Origin: an uncultured Fidelibacterota bacterium
GTDB taxonomy: Bacteria; Fidelibacterota; Marinisomatia; Marinisomatales; Marinisomataceae
Reading direction: 5' to 3'
Length of the DNA: 48,748 nucleotides
NCBI GenBank assembly: GCA_902629855.1
Contig: CACOSI010000005.1
Span: forward strand, 1 to 48,748
The notes beneath the pieces were generated by a model. That model did no database searches. It saw only the letters and a program-made list of their open reading frames with translations, and had not been told where the DNA came from. Shown here one piece after another: positions 17,206 to 29,359 of this stretch (position 1 is the first letter of the stretch; each line of letters opens with the position of its first letter). Made by a program: the position numbers and the translations under genes.

Positions 17206-18471
17206 ATGAAGACAATCTTACTTATTATGGTAATATCTTTCAGTTATGCTCAAACATTGAGCATAGATGAAGCAGTTAGAGTAGCTTTAGAAAATAAGGC
17301 AGCGATTACAAGCGCTCAAAAAGATGTCGATATTGCTCGACTCAACAGTTACTCTTCAGCTTCTTTGCTTTTACCTTCCATAAATGCCTCTAATTCATTT
17401 AGAGAGACTACCTATGGAAATTCTTTTGTAAGTGGAGGAGAAACTTATTCTGGGGGATTTTCTTTATCACAAAGTCTTTTCAACTTTGGTGGTAAAGTAA
17501 ATTCCGTTCGCCAGAGCAATAACACATATTTAATTTCAAAAATCCAGAAAAGAGAAACATCTGCAAGAGTTATTCTAAACGTTTATACATTTTATTACCA
17601 GTTTTTAAAAAACTCTGAATTATTTGAAATTGCTAAAGAAGACTTAGCTCTATCACAAAAACAACTTGATCTTGTAAAACAGCAATTTGATTTAGGAGCT
17701 GTAAGTAGAACGGACTATCTAAAAGCATCTGTACGTTTTGGTACTGCAAAATCAACACTTTTAAATAGAGAGTTAAGCAAAAATAATTCACTTAAAAATT
17801 TAAGAAATAGTATGGGATTGATTGGAAAAGATATTGAAATAAAGATGCCAAAAAATGTTGAAATTAGCTTGATAATACCTTCTTTTGATGAAGCATATCA
17901 AATAATGTTAAATAACAGTCCAAGTTTAAATATCCTAGATAAAAGAATCACTTCAGCAAAAATTAATGTTAAGCAAAATTGGGCATCATCTCTTCCAAGC
18001 TTAAATATGAGTCTTGGATATAATGCTACTTCTAGTGAGCAACTAACAAAACAATACTTTGAAGACAACTATATTAAAAGTGCTAACTTAACTTTAAGTA
18101 TTCCAATTTTTAGTGGATTCAGAAATAGAAATGATATAAAAATTTCAAAACTTCAACTTTCTCAAAGTGAATCTTCATACAATACAGCTATTAAAGATTC
18201 ACAAGTTGAATTATCTACGCTTATAAATAGACTTAAAAATTATGAAGAATTAATACCAATTCAAGAAGAGGTGCTGCTTTCAGCAGAGGAAGACCTAAAG
18301 CTTGCTCTTCAAAAATATGAACTTGGTTCAGCTGATATTTTGGAGTTATTAAATGCACAACTAGCTGTCATTCAGGCTAGTTCATCTTTAGTAAATACAA
18401 AGTACGACGCAGCCATTGAATTAGCTTCACTTGATAATTTAATTGGTACTCTTGACAAAAAATACGAATAG
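17206..18471 (+). CDS. TolC family outer-membrane efflux protein
   Basis: A 421-residue outer-membrane channel component. It has a signal peptide (M-K-T-I-L-L, ending in S-Y-A-Q) and then the two homologous OEP halves. Each half has long helices, for example S-I-D-E-A-V-R-V-A-L-E-N near residue 19 and the Q-L-D-L-V-K-Q-Q-F-D-L-G-A-V-S helix near 158. The second half contains L-S-I-P-I-F-S-G-F near 300 and the matching L-A-L-Q-K-Y-E-L-G-S-A-D-I-L-E segment. It is the first gene of a five-gene efflux operon, eight bases before the periplasmic adaptor. The substrate is unknown. Confidence 0.92.
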   Translation: MKTILLIMVISFSYAQTLSIDEAVRVALENKAAITSAQKDVDIARLNSYSSASLLLPSINASNSFRETTYGNSFVSGGETYSGGFSLSQSLFNFGGKVNSVRQSNNTYLISKIQKRETSARVILNVYTFYYQFLKNSELFEIAKEDLALSQKQLDLVKQQFDLGAVSRTDYLKASVRFGTAKSTLLNRELSKNNSLKNLRNSMGLIGKDIEIKMPKNVEISLIIPSFDEAYQIMLNNSPSLNILDKRITSAKINVKQNWASSLPSLNMSLGYNATSSEQLTKQYFEDNYIKSANLTLSIPIFSGFRNRNDIKISKLQLSQSESSYNTAIKDSQVELSTLINRLKNYEELIPIQEEVLLSAEEDLKLALQKYELGSADILELLNAQLAVIQASSSLVNTKYDAAIELASLDNLIGTLDKKYE

Positions 18472-18479
18472 GAGATAAT

Positions 18480-19646
18480 GTGAAAAATTTGATAAATATG
18501 CTTATGGAAAATAAATTCAAAGTTGTAGGCGCTTTAGTTTTACTCTTTGCAATTTCTTTTTTTGGAAAATCCGATGATAACGAAACTATAGAAGTATCTA
18601 TAAAGAAAGTCATTAGAAAAAATTTACAAAGTAAAGTAGTGGCGGACGGCGTGCTTACTCCAGAGACAGAGGTAAAATTAAGTGCAAATAATACAACATA
18701 TATTACTGATATTGCTGTAAAAGAAGGCGACTTTGTAAAAAAAGGTGATTTTTTAATGTCTCTTGATGATAGGCAGCAAAAAGCTGCAACAGAAGCATCT
18801 AGAGCAAGTGTTGAAGCTGCAAAAGTGCAACTCGAACAAAGAAAAGCTCAGCAAGAACGACAAGCTAAACTCTATAGCCAAGGTTTAATTTCAGATCAAG
18901 AAATGGAGTCAACTAACTCTTCATTTGCTTCAGCTCTTAGTACATTTAATGGTGCACAATCAAGACTAATTCAAGATGAAGATGCTTTATCTAAATTAAG
19001 ATTAATTGCGCCACAAGATGGAACAATTACTTTTATTGATGGTGAAGTAGGTGATTTAGCTCAGGGTGGAATGTTTAATCCAAGTGTGTTACTTAAACTT
19101 TCTGATTTATCAAAAATGGAAGTATATGTCAATGTTAATGAAAATGATATAGCTGATATTTCTATAGATGATCCTGCAATAATTGAAGTTGATGCTTATG
19201 ATGGAAGAAAATTTAAAGGTAGAGTTAAAGAAGTTGCTTATGCTTCTTCCGTTTCAAGCGGTGGTTCACAACAACAAGTAACAAATTTCCAGGTAAAAAT
19301 CCAAATGCTTGAAGTTGTTGAAGGAATGAGACCTGGAATGAGTGCAACAGTTGATATCATTACAGCAGATAAATCCAATGTTATCAGTATTCCAATTCAA
19401 TCTTTGACTTCTTCTAGATCGATGAAAAAAGGAACAAATGTTGTCTTCATTTACAAAAACGGTATTGTTAACGAAAGAGTTGTTGAAACAGGAATTGTTG
19501 GTGATAGAGATTATGAAATTGTTTCAGGTCTCGAAGAAGGGGATGAGATAGTAACAGGAAGTTTTATTGCAATTAGTAGAGAATTATCTGATGGGATGAA
19601 AGTTACAGTTAGAGAATTTCAGAAGAATAGAAGAAAACGTGACTAA
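18480..19646 (+). CDS. HlyD/MacA-type periplasmic adaptor
   Basis: A 388-residue membrane-fusion protein bridging the inner-membrane ABC transporter and TolC. One N-terminal membrane helix lies near residues 14-28. The split biotinyl-lipoyl-like domain appears as V-K-E-G-D-F-V-K-K-G-D near residue 80 and L-R-L-I-A-P-Q-D-G-T near 176, separated by a coiled-coil hairpin rich in A, Q, E and R. A beta-barrel follows, with the G-M-R-P-G-M-S-A-T-V motif near 280, and then the membrane-proximal domain. The start is GTG, preceded by a very good Shine-Dalgarno sequence AGGAGAT at the end of tolC; the only nearby ATG stops at once. The 3' end overlaps the ATPase gene by eight bases. Confidence 0.92.
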   Translation: MKNLINMLMENKFKVVGALVLLFAISFFGKSDDNETIEVSIKKVIRKNLQSKVVADGVLTPETEVKLSANNTTYITDIAVKEGDFVKKGDFLMSLDDRQQKAATEASRASVEAAKVQLEQRKAQQERQAKLYSQGLISDQEMESTNSSFASALSTFNGAQSRLIQDEDALSKLRLIAPQDGTITFIDGEVGDLAQGGMFNPSVLLKLSDLSKMEVYVNVNENDIADISIDDPAIIEVDAYDGRKFKGRVKEVAYASSVSSGGSQQQVTNFQVKIQMLEVVEGMRPGMSATVDIITADKSNVISIPIQSLTSSRSMKKGTNVVFIYKNGIVNERVVETGIVGDRDYEIVSGLEEGDEIVTGSFIAISRELSDGMKVTVREFQKNRRKRD

Positions 19647-20328
19647 ATCTAGAAGAGAAATTATTGGAATAAAATCCGTATCTAAAATTTATAATTTAGG
19701 AGATACAATTGTTAAAGCATTAGATAATGTTTCATTGAGTATCAATGAAAATGATTACATTTCAATTATGGGCCCTTCAGGTTCTGGAAAATCAACACTA
19801 ATGAATATTATTGGATGTTTAGATGTTCCAACAAAGGGAACGTATAAGTTCAATAACGAAAAAATCTCTGATATGAATGATAATCAATTAGCAAATATTC
19901 GTAACGAAAAAATTGGTTTTGTTTTTCAAACTTTTAATCTTCTTCCAAAACTGAATTCAATTCAAAATGTTGAAGTACCTTTAGTTTATTCTTCACTTGG
20001 CAGAGCAGAGAGAAGTTTAAAAGCAAAGAAAGCTTTAAAAATAGTTGGCCTTGAAGATAGAATGTCTCATAAACCAAACGAATTATCAGGTGGACAAAGA
20101 CAAAGAGTTGCAATAGCTAGAGCACTTGTAAATGAACCATCAATAATTTTAGCAGATGAGCCAACTGGAAATTTGGACTCGAAGAGTGGAACTGAAATAT
20201 TAAACTTTTTTGATAGTTTACATAAAGCTGGTAATACTTTAATTATTGTTACTCATGAAGATTCAGTCGCTAAAAGAGCAAAAAGAAGAATTGAAATTTT
20301 CGATGGAAAAATTACCTTAGATGAATAA
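19639..20328 (+). CDS. ABC transporter ATPase, MacB/LolD type
   Basis: A 229-residue stand-alone nucleotide-binding domain. It has Walker A G-P-S-G-S-G-K-S-T near residue 44, the Q-loop V-F-Q-T-F-N-L-L-P near 95, signature L-S-G-G-Q-R-Q-R-V near 151, Walker B I-I-L-A-D-E-P-T-G-N-L-D near 171 and the switch His in V-T-H-E-D. The sequence type is that of mechanotransmission ABC systems (MacB, LolD, FtsE). The start is GTG inside the end of the adaptor gene. In true MacB the ATPase is fused to the permease; here it is separate and must serve two permease partners. Confidence 0.94.
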   Translation: MTKSRREIIGIKSVSKIYNLGDTIVKALDNVSLSINENDYISIMGPSGSGKSTLMNIIGCLDVPTKGTYKFNNEKISDMNDNQLANIRNEKIGFVFQTFNLLPKLNSIQNVEVPLVYSSLGRAERSLKAKKALKIVGLEDRMSHKPNELSGGQRQRVAIARALVNEPSIILADEPTGNLDSKSGTEILNFFDSLHKAGNTLIIVTHEDSVAKRAKRRIEIFDGKITLDE

Positions 20329-21568
20329 AATAATAAAAAATATTTTGATTGGCTTTAGTGCAATTAGATCAAGTTTTACAAGAGTATTTCTTACTTCTAT
20401 CGGATTAACTATTGGTATTTTTACAGTAAGTATAGTCACAGCAGCAGTATCATCTGTTGATAGAGAATTTGCAAAATCAATTCAGAGCATTGGAAATGAT
20501 AAAATTTATGTGGGAAGAATGCCTTGGTCCTTTGAGTTTGACTGGTGGAATTATCGAAACAGACCTGAAATAAAAGAAGAGAGTTTAGATTATATAAATC
20601 AGTATAGTGAATATGTAACTCAATCAAGTATGAAACAAAATTATTGGACAAAGGCAACATACGAAAATAAAGCTTCATGGCTTCAAATGAACGGAGTTTA
20701 TCCAAATTATAATGATATGATGACAGGTACAAAAGTTGTGAATGGAAGGTTTTTTTCTGAAAATGAATGGAAGCTTCAAAGAAGAGTTGCAATAATTGGC
20801 GGAAGTGTAGGTGAAGGATTTTTTGATGGTGAGGATCCGATCGGTAAAAAAATTAGGCTTGGAGGAGTAAGTTTTGAAGTAATAGGTGAGCTTGAAAAAA
20901 CTGGAAGTTTTACTCCGACAGGCAGCCTCGATCAAGTTATAATTATGCCAACAACAACTTTTCAAAGAATTTTAACAAGGTGGACATGGAATGAGTTTGT
21001 ACTTCAAATAGATCCTAACAATCGAGAAAAAGCTAAAGAAGAAGTAAGAATGATTATGCGTGTTGCTAGAAAATTAAAACCAGATGAAGAAGATAATTTT
21101 GCTGTAAATAGCGCTGATGCTTTTACCAAACAATTTAATCAAATGAAAATTGCTATTGCAGGTATGGGCTTATTAGTTACTAGTATATCTTTGATTGTAT
21201 CTGGGATTGGAATTATGAATGTTATGTTTGTTTCAGTTAGAGAAAGAACTAAAGAAATTGGATTAAGAAAAGCTATGGGAGCTACTAATTCTGATATTTT
21301 AACACAATTTTTGAGTGAGGCAATTGCTATCGCTATCATTGGCGGAACCATGGGTATTTTATTAATTAGAACAACATTATATTTTATTGGTTCTGCAATT
21401 GCAAACATAGACATAAACGGTATGGGTTCTGCAATTGATTTACAAATGGATTTATTGCTTACTTTCTATACTTTTATGGTTTGTGTTTTTCTAGGGTTGA
21501 TTGCTGGAATGGTTCCAGCAAGAACAGCTGCAAAATTAAATCCAATAGACGCACTAAGACATGAATAG
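20321..21568 (+). CDS. ABC transporter permease, MacB/FtsX type (first)
   Basis: A 415-residue permease with one N-terminal membrane helix near residues 18-45 (F-T-R-V-F-L-T-S-I-G-L-T-I-G). A large periplasmic MacB core domain covers about residues 46-270, and three C-terminal helices follow, beginning near 280 (V-S-G-I-G-I-M-N-V-M). The cytoplasmic coupling segment R-T-K-E-I-G-L-R-K-A-M-G-A-T is typical of MacB/FtsX. It overlaps the ATPase by eight bases and the second permease by eight bases. It probably forms a heterodimer with the next protein. The charged R-P-E-I-K-E-E region of its periplasmic domain differs from the partner. Confidence 0.92.
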   Translation: MNKIIKNILIGFSAIRSSFTRVFLTSIGLTIGIFTVSIVTAAVSSVDREFAKSIQSIGNDKIYVGRMPWSFEFDWWNYRNRPEIKEESLDYINQYSEYVTQSSMKQNYWTKATYENKASWLQMNGVYPNYNDMMTGTKVVNGRFFSENEWKLQRRVAIIGGSVGEGFFDGEDPIGKKIRLGGVSFEVIGELEKTGSFTPTGSLDQVIIMPTTTFQRILTRWTWNEFVLQIDPNNREKAKEEVRMIMRVARKLKPDEEDNFAVNSADAFTKQFNQMKIAIAGMGLLVTSISLIVSGIGIMNVMFVSVRERTKEIGLRKAMGATNSDILTQFLSEAIAIAIIGGTMGILLIRTTLYFIGSAIANIDINGMGSAIDLQMDLLLTFYTFMVCVFLGLIAGMVPARTAAKLNPIDALRHE

Positions 21569-22823
21569 AATTATCAATTATCTAATAGATGTTATTAGAG
21601 GTGTTCTGTTCTATTTTAGTCAAACTAAACTTAGAACTGCATTAACACTCCTTGGTATTACAGTTGGTGTGTCTTCAATAATTGCAATAATGACTGTTTT
21701 AGCAACATTTGAAAAAACAACCGATCAAATTGTTTCAGATGTTAGAACAAATGTTTTCTATATAACTAGAGAGAATCCAATTGAAGTAAGTTTTGGGGAC
21801 AACAATAAATGGGCTCGTAACAAGCCAAAAATAACGTGGAATGAATATGAGCAATTAAAAAGAAGCTTAAAACTTATAGAGAATATGTCGGCAGTAGTTT
21901 CAGAAGAGCCAAGTGATAGAACTTTTAGTGTAGGAAAAAAAGAATTTAAGAGTCGTATCCAAAGTTTTTGGGCCGCTGATGGTGATATTCTTTCACTCTA
22001 TAAATATGACATAATAGATGGAAGAAATATTCAAGAGGTTGATATTAATAATCGTAGTAGAGTTGCCATTGTTGGATCAGATATTAAAAAAGAGCTCTTT
22101 CCATTTAAAAATCCAGTAGGCGAAACTATAAAAATAGATAATATACCATTTGAAATCATTGCTTTAACAGAAGAAAAAGGTGAACTTGCTGGACAAAGTA
22201 TGGATAGCATGGTTGGTATACCAATTTCAACCTATTTAAAATATTTTGGTGGAAATTGGAGACGGGCAGATTTACAATTAGTTTTGGAATCTGAATCTAT
22301 TGAAAATATTGATGATGCAACTGATGAAGCAATAGGTGTATTTAGGGCAATAAGAAAAATTCCTCCTGGAGATCCAAATAATTTTTATATAGCTACCAAT
22401 GATCAATTGATGGATACTTTTGGTGAATTTACAGGCTATTTAAAAACTTTTGTTGGTCTTATTACTGGTATTTCTTTGTTAGTTGCAGGTATTGGAATTG
22501 CAAATATTATGCTGGTTTCTCTTAATGAAAGAATAAAAGAAATTGGAATAAGAAAAGCTCTAGGTGCAAGAAGAAGTGATATATTTCTACAATTTTTAAT
22601 TGAAGCAATTTTAATTTCTCTACTTGGGGGCATAATTGGAATTTTTATTGGCCTTTCATTTGGTAATGTAGTGGCGTTATTCTTAGAACAAAGTCCAGTT
22701 ATACCTATCGATTGGGTTTTCTATAGTTTACAAATTTGTGCATCAATGGGAATAATCTTTGGACTTTATCCAGCTATAAAAGCCTCTAAGTTAAATCCTA
22801 TTGATTCAATGAGATTTGACTAA
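21561..22823 (+). CDS. ABC transporter permease, MacB/FtsX type (second)
   Basis: A 420-residue paralogue of the preceding permease with the same plan: an N-terminal helix (L-T-L-L-G-I-T-V-G-V-S), a periplasmic MacB core, and three C-terminal helices beginning V-A-G-I-G-I-A-N-I-M. The coupling segment is R-I-K-E-I-G-I-R-K-A-L-G-A-R-R. Its ending (A-S-K-L-N-P-I-D-S-M-R-F) parallels the ending of the first (A-A-K-L-N-P-I-D-A-L-R-H), so the pair arose by duplication. With TolC, the adaptor and the ATPase this gives a complete tripartite exporter for an unknown compound, peptide or lipid. Confidence 0.92.
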   Translation: MNRIINYLIDVIRGVLFYFSQTKLRTALTLLGITVGVSSIIAIMTVLATFEKTTDQIVSDVRTNVFYITRENPIEVSFGDNNKWARNKPKITWNEYEQLKRSLKLIENMSAVVSEEPSDRTFSVGKKEFKSRIQSFWAADGDILSLYKYDIIDGRNIQEVDINNRSRVAIVGSDIKKELFPFKNPVGETIKIDNIPFEIIALTEEKGELAGQSMDSMVGIPISTYLKYFGGNWRRADLQLVLESESIENIDDATDEAIGVFRAIRKIPPGDPNNFYIATNDQLMDTFGEFTGYLKTFVGLITGISLLVAGIGIANIMLVSLNERIKEIGIRKALGARRSDIFLQFLIEAILISLLGGIIGIFIGLSFGNVVALFLEQSPVIPIDWVFYSLQICASMGIIFGLYPAIKASKLNPIDSMRFD

Positions 22824-22832
22824 GCCTTTTTC

Positions 22833-22861
22833 TTGATGAATTATTACTAATAATCTAAATT
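22833..22861 (+). promoter_or_regulatory. Possible promoter for the gatC-argF operon
   Basis: In the 51-base gap after the efflux operon, TTGATG (22833-22838) and TAAATT (22856-22861) are separated by 17 bases, 13 bases before the gatC ATG. This would give a very short leader. No Shine-Dalgarno sequence precedes gatC. The match is modest and the region AT-rich, so this is only a candidate. Confidence 0.3.
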
Positions 22862-22874
22862 GTGTTAATTTCAT

Positions 22875-23182
22875 ATGACAAAAAAAAATAAAGTTTCAAA
22901 AAAAGAAGTAGAAAAAATTGCATCTCTTGCAAGACTATCACTTTCAGAAAAAGAATTGGAATCCAGAACAAATGATATGAACAATATTCTTAATTACATG
23001 GATTCTTTAAACGAAATCAATACCGATGGAGTGGAAGAGTTATTAAATGTTCACGATATGAATAATTCATTAAGAGAAGATGAATATTCAAGTTCGATAT
23101 CAAAAAAAGATTTTTTAAAAAATAGTCCCTCAAAAAATGAAAATTATATTGAAGTGCCACTCACTGTTAAAAAGGACAGAAA

Positions 23183-23186
<4 letters not shown>
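22875..23186 (+). CDS. gatC: Aspartyl/glutamyl-tRNA amidotransferase subunit C
   Basis: The 103-residue GatC subunit stabilises the GatCAB complex, which converts misacylated Glu-tRNA-Gln or Asp-tRNA-Asn to the amide form. The family pattern is clear: V-x-K-I-A-S-L-A-R-L-S-L-S-E-x-E near residue 12, the I-L-N-Y-M-D-S-L-N-E helix, and L-R-E-D-E near 70. gatA and gatB are not in the window. The gene opens a dense LPS-biogenesis operon, and its stop codon overlaps the GTG start of kdsB. Confidence 0.9.
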
Positions 23187-26291
<3,105 letters not shown>

Positions 26292-26305
<14 letters not shown>

Positions 26306-26828
26306 AATTTTAAAAAATATTAAGTTACTTATTTGTGATATTGATGGAGTCTTAACTGATGGTCAATTTATTAAAAGTAGTAATGGAGATGAGCTTCGTT
26401 CATTTAATGCGCTAGATGGTGTTGGTTTTGTAATGCTAAGACTCCTGAATTTAAATATAAAAACAGCTTGGATTACTGGAAGAGAATCTGTGACAACAAC
26501 GTTAAGAGCAGAAGAGCTTAAAATTGATGATGTATATAATGGGGTAATTAGAAAAATAGATGCTTATAATGAATTAAAAGAAAAATATAGTGTTGAAGAT
26601 GAAGAAATATGCTTTATAGGTGATGATATTATAGATATTCCTTTACTTGAAAAAGTGGGTTTTGCCGTTACTGTTCCAAATGCGCCAGAATATATGAGGA
26701 GATACGTACATTACACTACTAAAATTCCTGGTGGACATGGTGCAGTACGTGAGGTTATAGATATGATTATTGACTCTAGAGAAAATTTTGATTCTAAGTT
26801 AGAAGAGTTGCTTAAAGATTTAAGATGA
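26292..26828 (+). CDS. kdsC: 3-deoxy-manno-octulosonate-8-phosphatase
   Basis: KdsC removes phosphate from Kdo-8-P. It is a 178-residue C0-type HAD phosphatase, a family that acts as a tetramer. Motif I is I-C-D-I-D-G-V-L-T-D-G near residue 15, motif II T-G-R-E-S near 60, and motif III with G-D-D-I-I-D near 110. The end includes G-G-x-G-A-V-R-E, a family feature. It overlaps kdsA by 14 bases and lptC by four, so translation of the series is probably coupled. Confidence 0.95.
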
Positions 26829-27346
26829 ACGTATTTGTATTTTTTTTATTTTTGATACCAATATTTTTTGGATGCTCAAATGAAAATCAAGTTATTGATA
26901 ATTTCAAAAGTGTTCATGATCAACAATCTTCAAATGTAATAATTACGCTAACAAAGAAAGGTAATATTACAGCCAAAATTGAAGCTGAATTAATGAAAAA
27001 AAATAATCAAAACTTAAAGCTCGAATTAAAAAATAATGTTAAGGTTGATTTATATGATGATGACTTTAATCATAAATCAATTATTAACTCTCAATATGCG
27101 ATCGTTGATGAAAAAGAAAATAAAATAAATGCATACGATAACGTTCAGGTAATTTCTAATGATGGTAAGCAATTAAAAGCAGACTCCTTGTTGTGGGATA
27201 ACAATGAAGATCGAATTTTTACAAATTCGAATTTACAATTTATAACAGCTGATACAGATACTCTTTATGGACAAGGTTTCGAGTCAAATATTGATTTAAC
27301 TGATTGGATAATTTTTCAACCTAAAGGTTCAATAAACAATGAGTAA
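26825..27346 (+). CDS. lptC: LPS export protein LptC (lipoprotein form)
   Basis: LptC is the bitopic periplasmic part of the LPS transport bridge. The 173-residue protein has a lipobox-like end to its signal (F-F-G-C, Cys17), so it may be lipid-anchored rather than held by the transmembrane helix of E. coli LptC. The rest is a beta-jellyroll with repeated short strands (for example A-Y-D-N-V-Q-V-I-S-N-D-G, L-L-W-D-N), as in the LptC/OstA fold. The family assignment rests on this fold pattern and on its position between kdsC and lptB. The usual lptA gene is not between lptC and lptB. Confidence 0.85.
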   Translation: MNVFVFFLFLIPIFFGCSNENQVIDNFKSVHDQQSSNVIITLTKKGNITAKIEAELMKKNNQNLKLELKNNVKVDLYDDDFNHKSIINSQYAIVDEKENKINAYDNVQVISNDGKQLKADSLLWDNNEDRIFTNSNLQFITADTDTLYGQGFESNIDLTDWIIFQPKGSINNE

Positions 27347-28070
27347 AACTTTGAAAGCAAAAAATCTTGTTAAAATGTATAAAGATTTTTATGCAGTTAA
27401 CGATATTGACCTAGAGCTCAAAAAAGGTGAAGTTGTTGGTCTTTTAGGCCCCAATGGAGCAGGAAAAACAACAACATTTTATATGATAACTGGAATGATT
27501 AGGCCTAAATCAGGGAGTATTTTTTTAGGAAGCGATGATATTACTTTTTTACCAATGTATAAAAGAGCTAGAATGGGTATTGGATATTTAGCCCAAGAAC
27601 CTTCAATTTTTGCAAAACTTTCAGTCGAAGACAATTTGAAAATTGTTTTAGAAACAATTATTCCAGACAAAGAAGAACAAAATAATCTTATTGATAAACT
27701 TTTAAATCAATTTAATATTTCTCATATAAAAAATAATCTTGGATCAGACTTATCAGGAGGAGAGCGAAGAAGGGTTGAAATCTGTAGAACTTTAGCTTTA
27801 AAACCAGATTTTGTTTTATTAGATGAGCCATTTGCAGGTGTTGATCCAATTGCAGTTGAGGACATACAGCAAATGATTATTGCTCTGAAAGAAAAAAATA
27901 TTGGTGTTCTTATTACAGATCATAACGTAAGAGAAACACTTTCAATAACAGATAGATCTTATCTACTATATGGGGGAAAAATTTTAAAATCTGGTGATGC
28001 ACAGACTCTTGCAAATGATGAAGAGGTGAGAAGAATTTATCTTGGAAAAAACTTTAAATTAAGTCAATGA
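27339..28070 (+). CDS. lptB: LPS export ABC transporter ATPase LptB
   Basis: LptB powers LPS extraction from the inner membrane with LptFG. The 243-residue ATPase has Walker A G-P-N-G-A-G-K-T-T near residue 36, the LptB-type Q-loop G-Y-L-A-Q-E-P-S-I-F near 85, signature L-S-G-G-E-R-R-R-V-E near 139, Walker B F-V-L-L-D-E-P-F-A-G-V-D-P near 160 and the H-loop T-D-H-N-V-R-E-T. The E-R-R-R-V-E-I-C-R signature is typical of LptB. It overlaps lptC by eight bases and rpoN by four. Confidence 0.96.
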   Translation: MSKTLKAKNLVKMYKDFYAVNDIDLELKKGEVVGLLGPNGAGKTTTFYMITGMIRPKSGSIFLGSDDITFLPMYKRARMGIGYLAQEPSIFAKLSVEDNLKIVLETIIPDKEEQNNLIDKLLNQFNISHIKNNLGSDLSGGERRRVEICRTLALKPDFVLLDEPFAGVDPIAVEDIQQMIIALKEKNIGVLITDHNVRETLSITDRSYLLYGGKILKSGDAQTLANDEEVRRIYLGKNFKLSQ

Positions 28071-29359
28071 ATAAAATATCAACTAAAATTAGACAAAAAC
28101 AGTCTTTAATTCCTCAGCAAATACTTAAATCTAAACTTCTTGAATTATCCATTGATGAATTAGAAAAGGATTTAAATAATGAAATTCAGCAAAATCCCGT
28201 TTTAGAAGAAAAAAGCATTGAAAGTTCAAATAGCGTGCAAGAATTTGCTGATTCTTTTTCTTCAACAGATAACTACGAATTTTTTATGGCAAATATTCCT
28301 GATACGTTAAATGTTATTGATGAATTAATTAATCAAATAGATACAGCTGAATTCAATAATGAATTAAAAGAAGTAGCAAAAGAAATAATTTTCAACGTTG
28401 ACAAAAATGGTTTTCTTGATATTGAGCATGAGCTTATTTCAGATAAATTTGGAATTAGTATTTCTAAAATTGAAGAAGTGAGAAAAAAAGTTATGTTATT
28501 GTCACCAAAAGGTGTTGGTTCAAAAGATCTTAAAGATTATTTAATTTTTCAAATTGGTGATCAGAGCAAAGTTGCAACAGAAATTCTACAAAATTTTTTT
28601 GAAGATTTTATAAACCAAAATATTTCAATTATAGAAAAAAATCTCCCCTATGAAAAAAAAGAAATTGAAAATGCATTACATCTAATTTCTGAAAAAAATT
28701 TTTCTCCAATTTTTGACAATGATGTTAATAGCATGAGTCTTTATCCTGATGCAGTTGTCAAAAATAAAAATGAAAAATGGTTAATTATGGTAAATGATAA
28801 GTTTTTGAGCAAGTATCAAATTTCAAATGATTATATGGAAGCTGCATTAAGCAGTAAGTCGTCAAAAGAGGAAAAATCATTTCTTAAAACACATATTAAT
28901 AATGCTCAAGCAATTTTAGATACGTTGAATTATAGATCTTCTACTTTAAAAAATGTGATCTCCGAGATTTTAATTATTCAAGGTGATTATTTACTCGGCA
29001 ATTTAGACTACTTAAAACCACTAAAACTTGAGGATATAGCAAAAAAATTGGATATGGATATATCTACAATTAGTCGCGTCGTAAAAAATAAATATATAGA
29101 TACTCCTATTGGAATATTGAGTTTAAAAAGTTTATTTGCTTCTGAAATAATTAAATCTTCTGGTAAAGTTGGCTCATCAAATGAACTGAAAAAAGCTATT
29201 TTGTCTATTATAGATGAAGAAGATAAAAAAGATCCACTTTCAGATAATAAAATTGCAGAAATATTGTTAAAAAATGATTTTTTAATTGCAAGAAGAACTG
29301 TATCTAAGTATCGTAGGATATTAAATATTAGAAATGCCCAAAAAAGGAAGAAAAAATGA
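28067..29359 (+). CDS. rpoN: RNA polymerase sigma-54 factor
   Basis: RpoN directs transcription from -24/-12 promoters and needs AAA+ activators. The 430-residue protein has region I (Q-K-Q-S-L-I-P-Q-Q-I-L-K-S, L-L-x-L, E-I-Q-Q-N-P-V-L-E-E), the core-binding domain, a helix-turn-helix (L-D-M-D-I-S-T-I-S-R-V-V-K-N-K-Y) near residue 335, and the RpoN box A-R-R-T-V-S-K-Y-R-R near 415. Length is a little under the E. coli protein. The lptB-rpoN order is widely conserved. I saw no convincing GG-N10-GC promoter in the window. Confidence 0.95.
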   Translation: MNKISTKIRQKQSLIPQQILKSKLLELSIDELEKDLNNEIQQNPVLEEKSIESSNSVQEFADSFSSTDNYEFFMANIPDTLNVIDELINQIDTAEFNNELKEVAKEIIFNVDKNGFLDIEHELISDKFGISISKIEEVRKKVMLLSPKGVGSKDLKDYLIFQIGDQSKVATEILQNFFEDFINQNISIIEKNLPYEKKEIENALHLISEKNFSPIFDNDVNSMSLYPDAVVKNKNEKWLIMVNDKFLSKYQISNDYMEAALSSKSSKEEKSFLKTHINNAQAILDTLNYRSSTLKNVISEILIIQGDYLLGNLDYLKPLKLEDIAKKLDMDISTISRVVKNKYIDTPIGILSLKSLFASEIIKSSGKVGSSNELKKAILSIIDEEDKKDPLSDNKIAEILLKNDFLIARRTVSKYRRILNIRNAQKRKKK

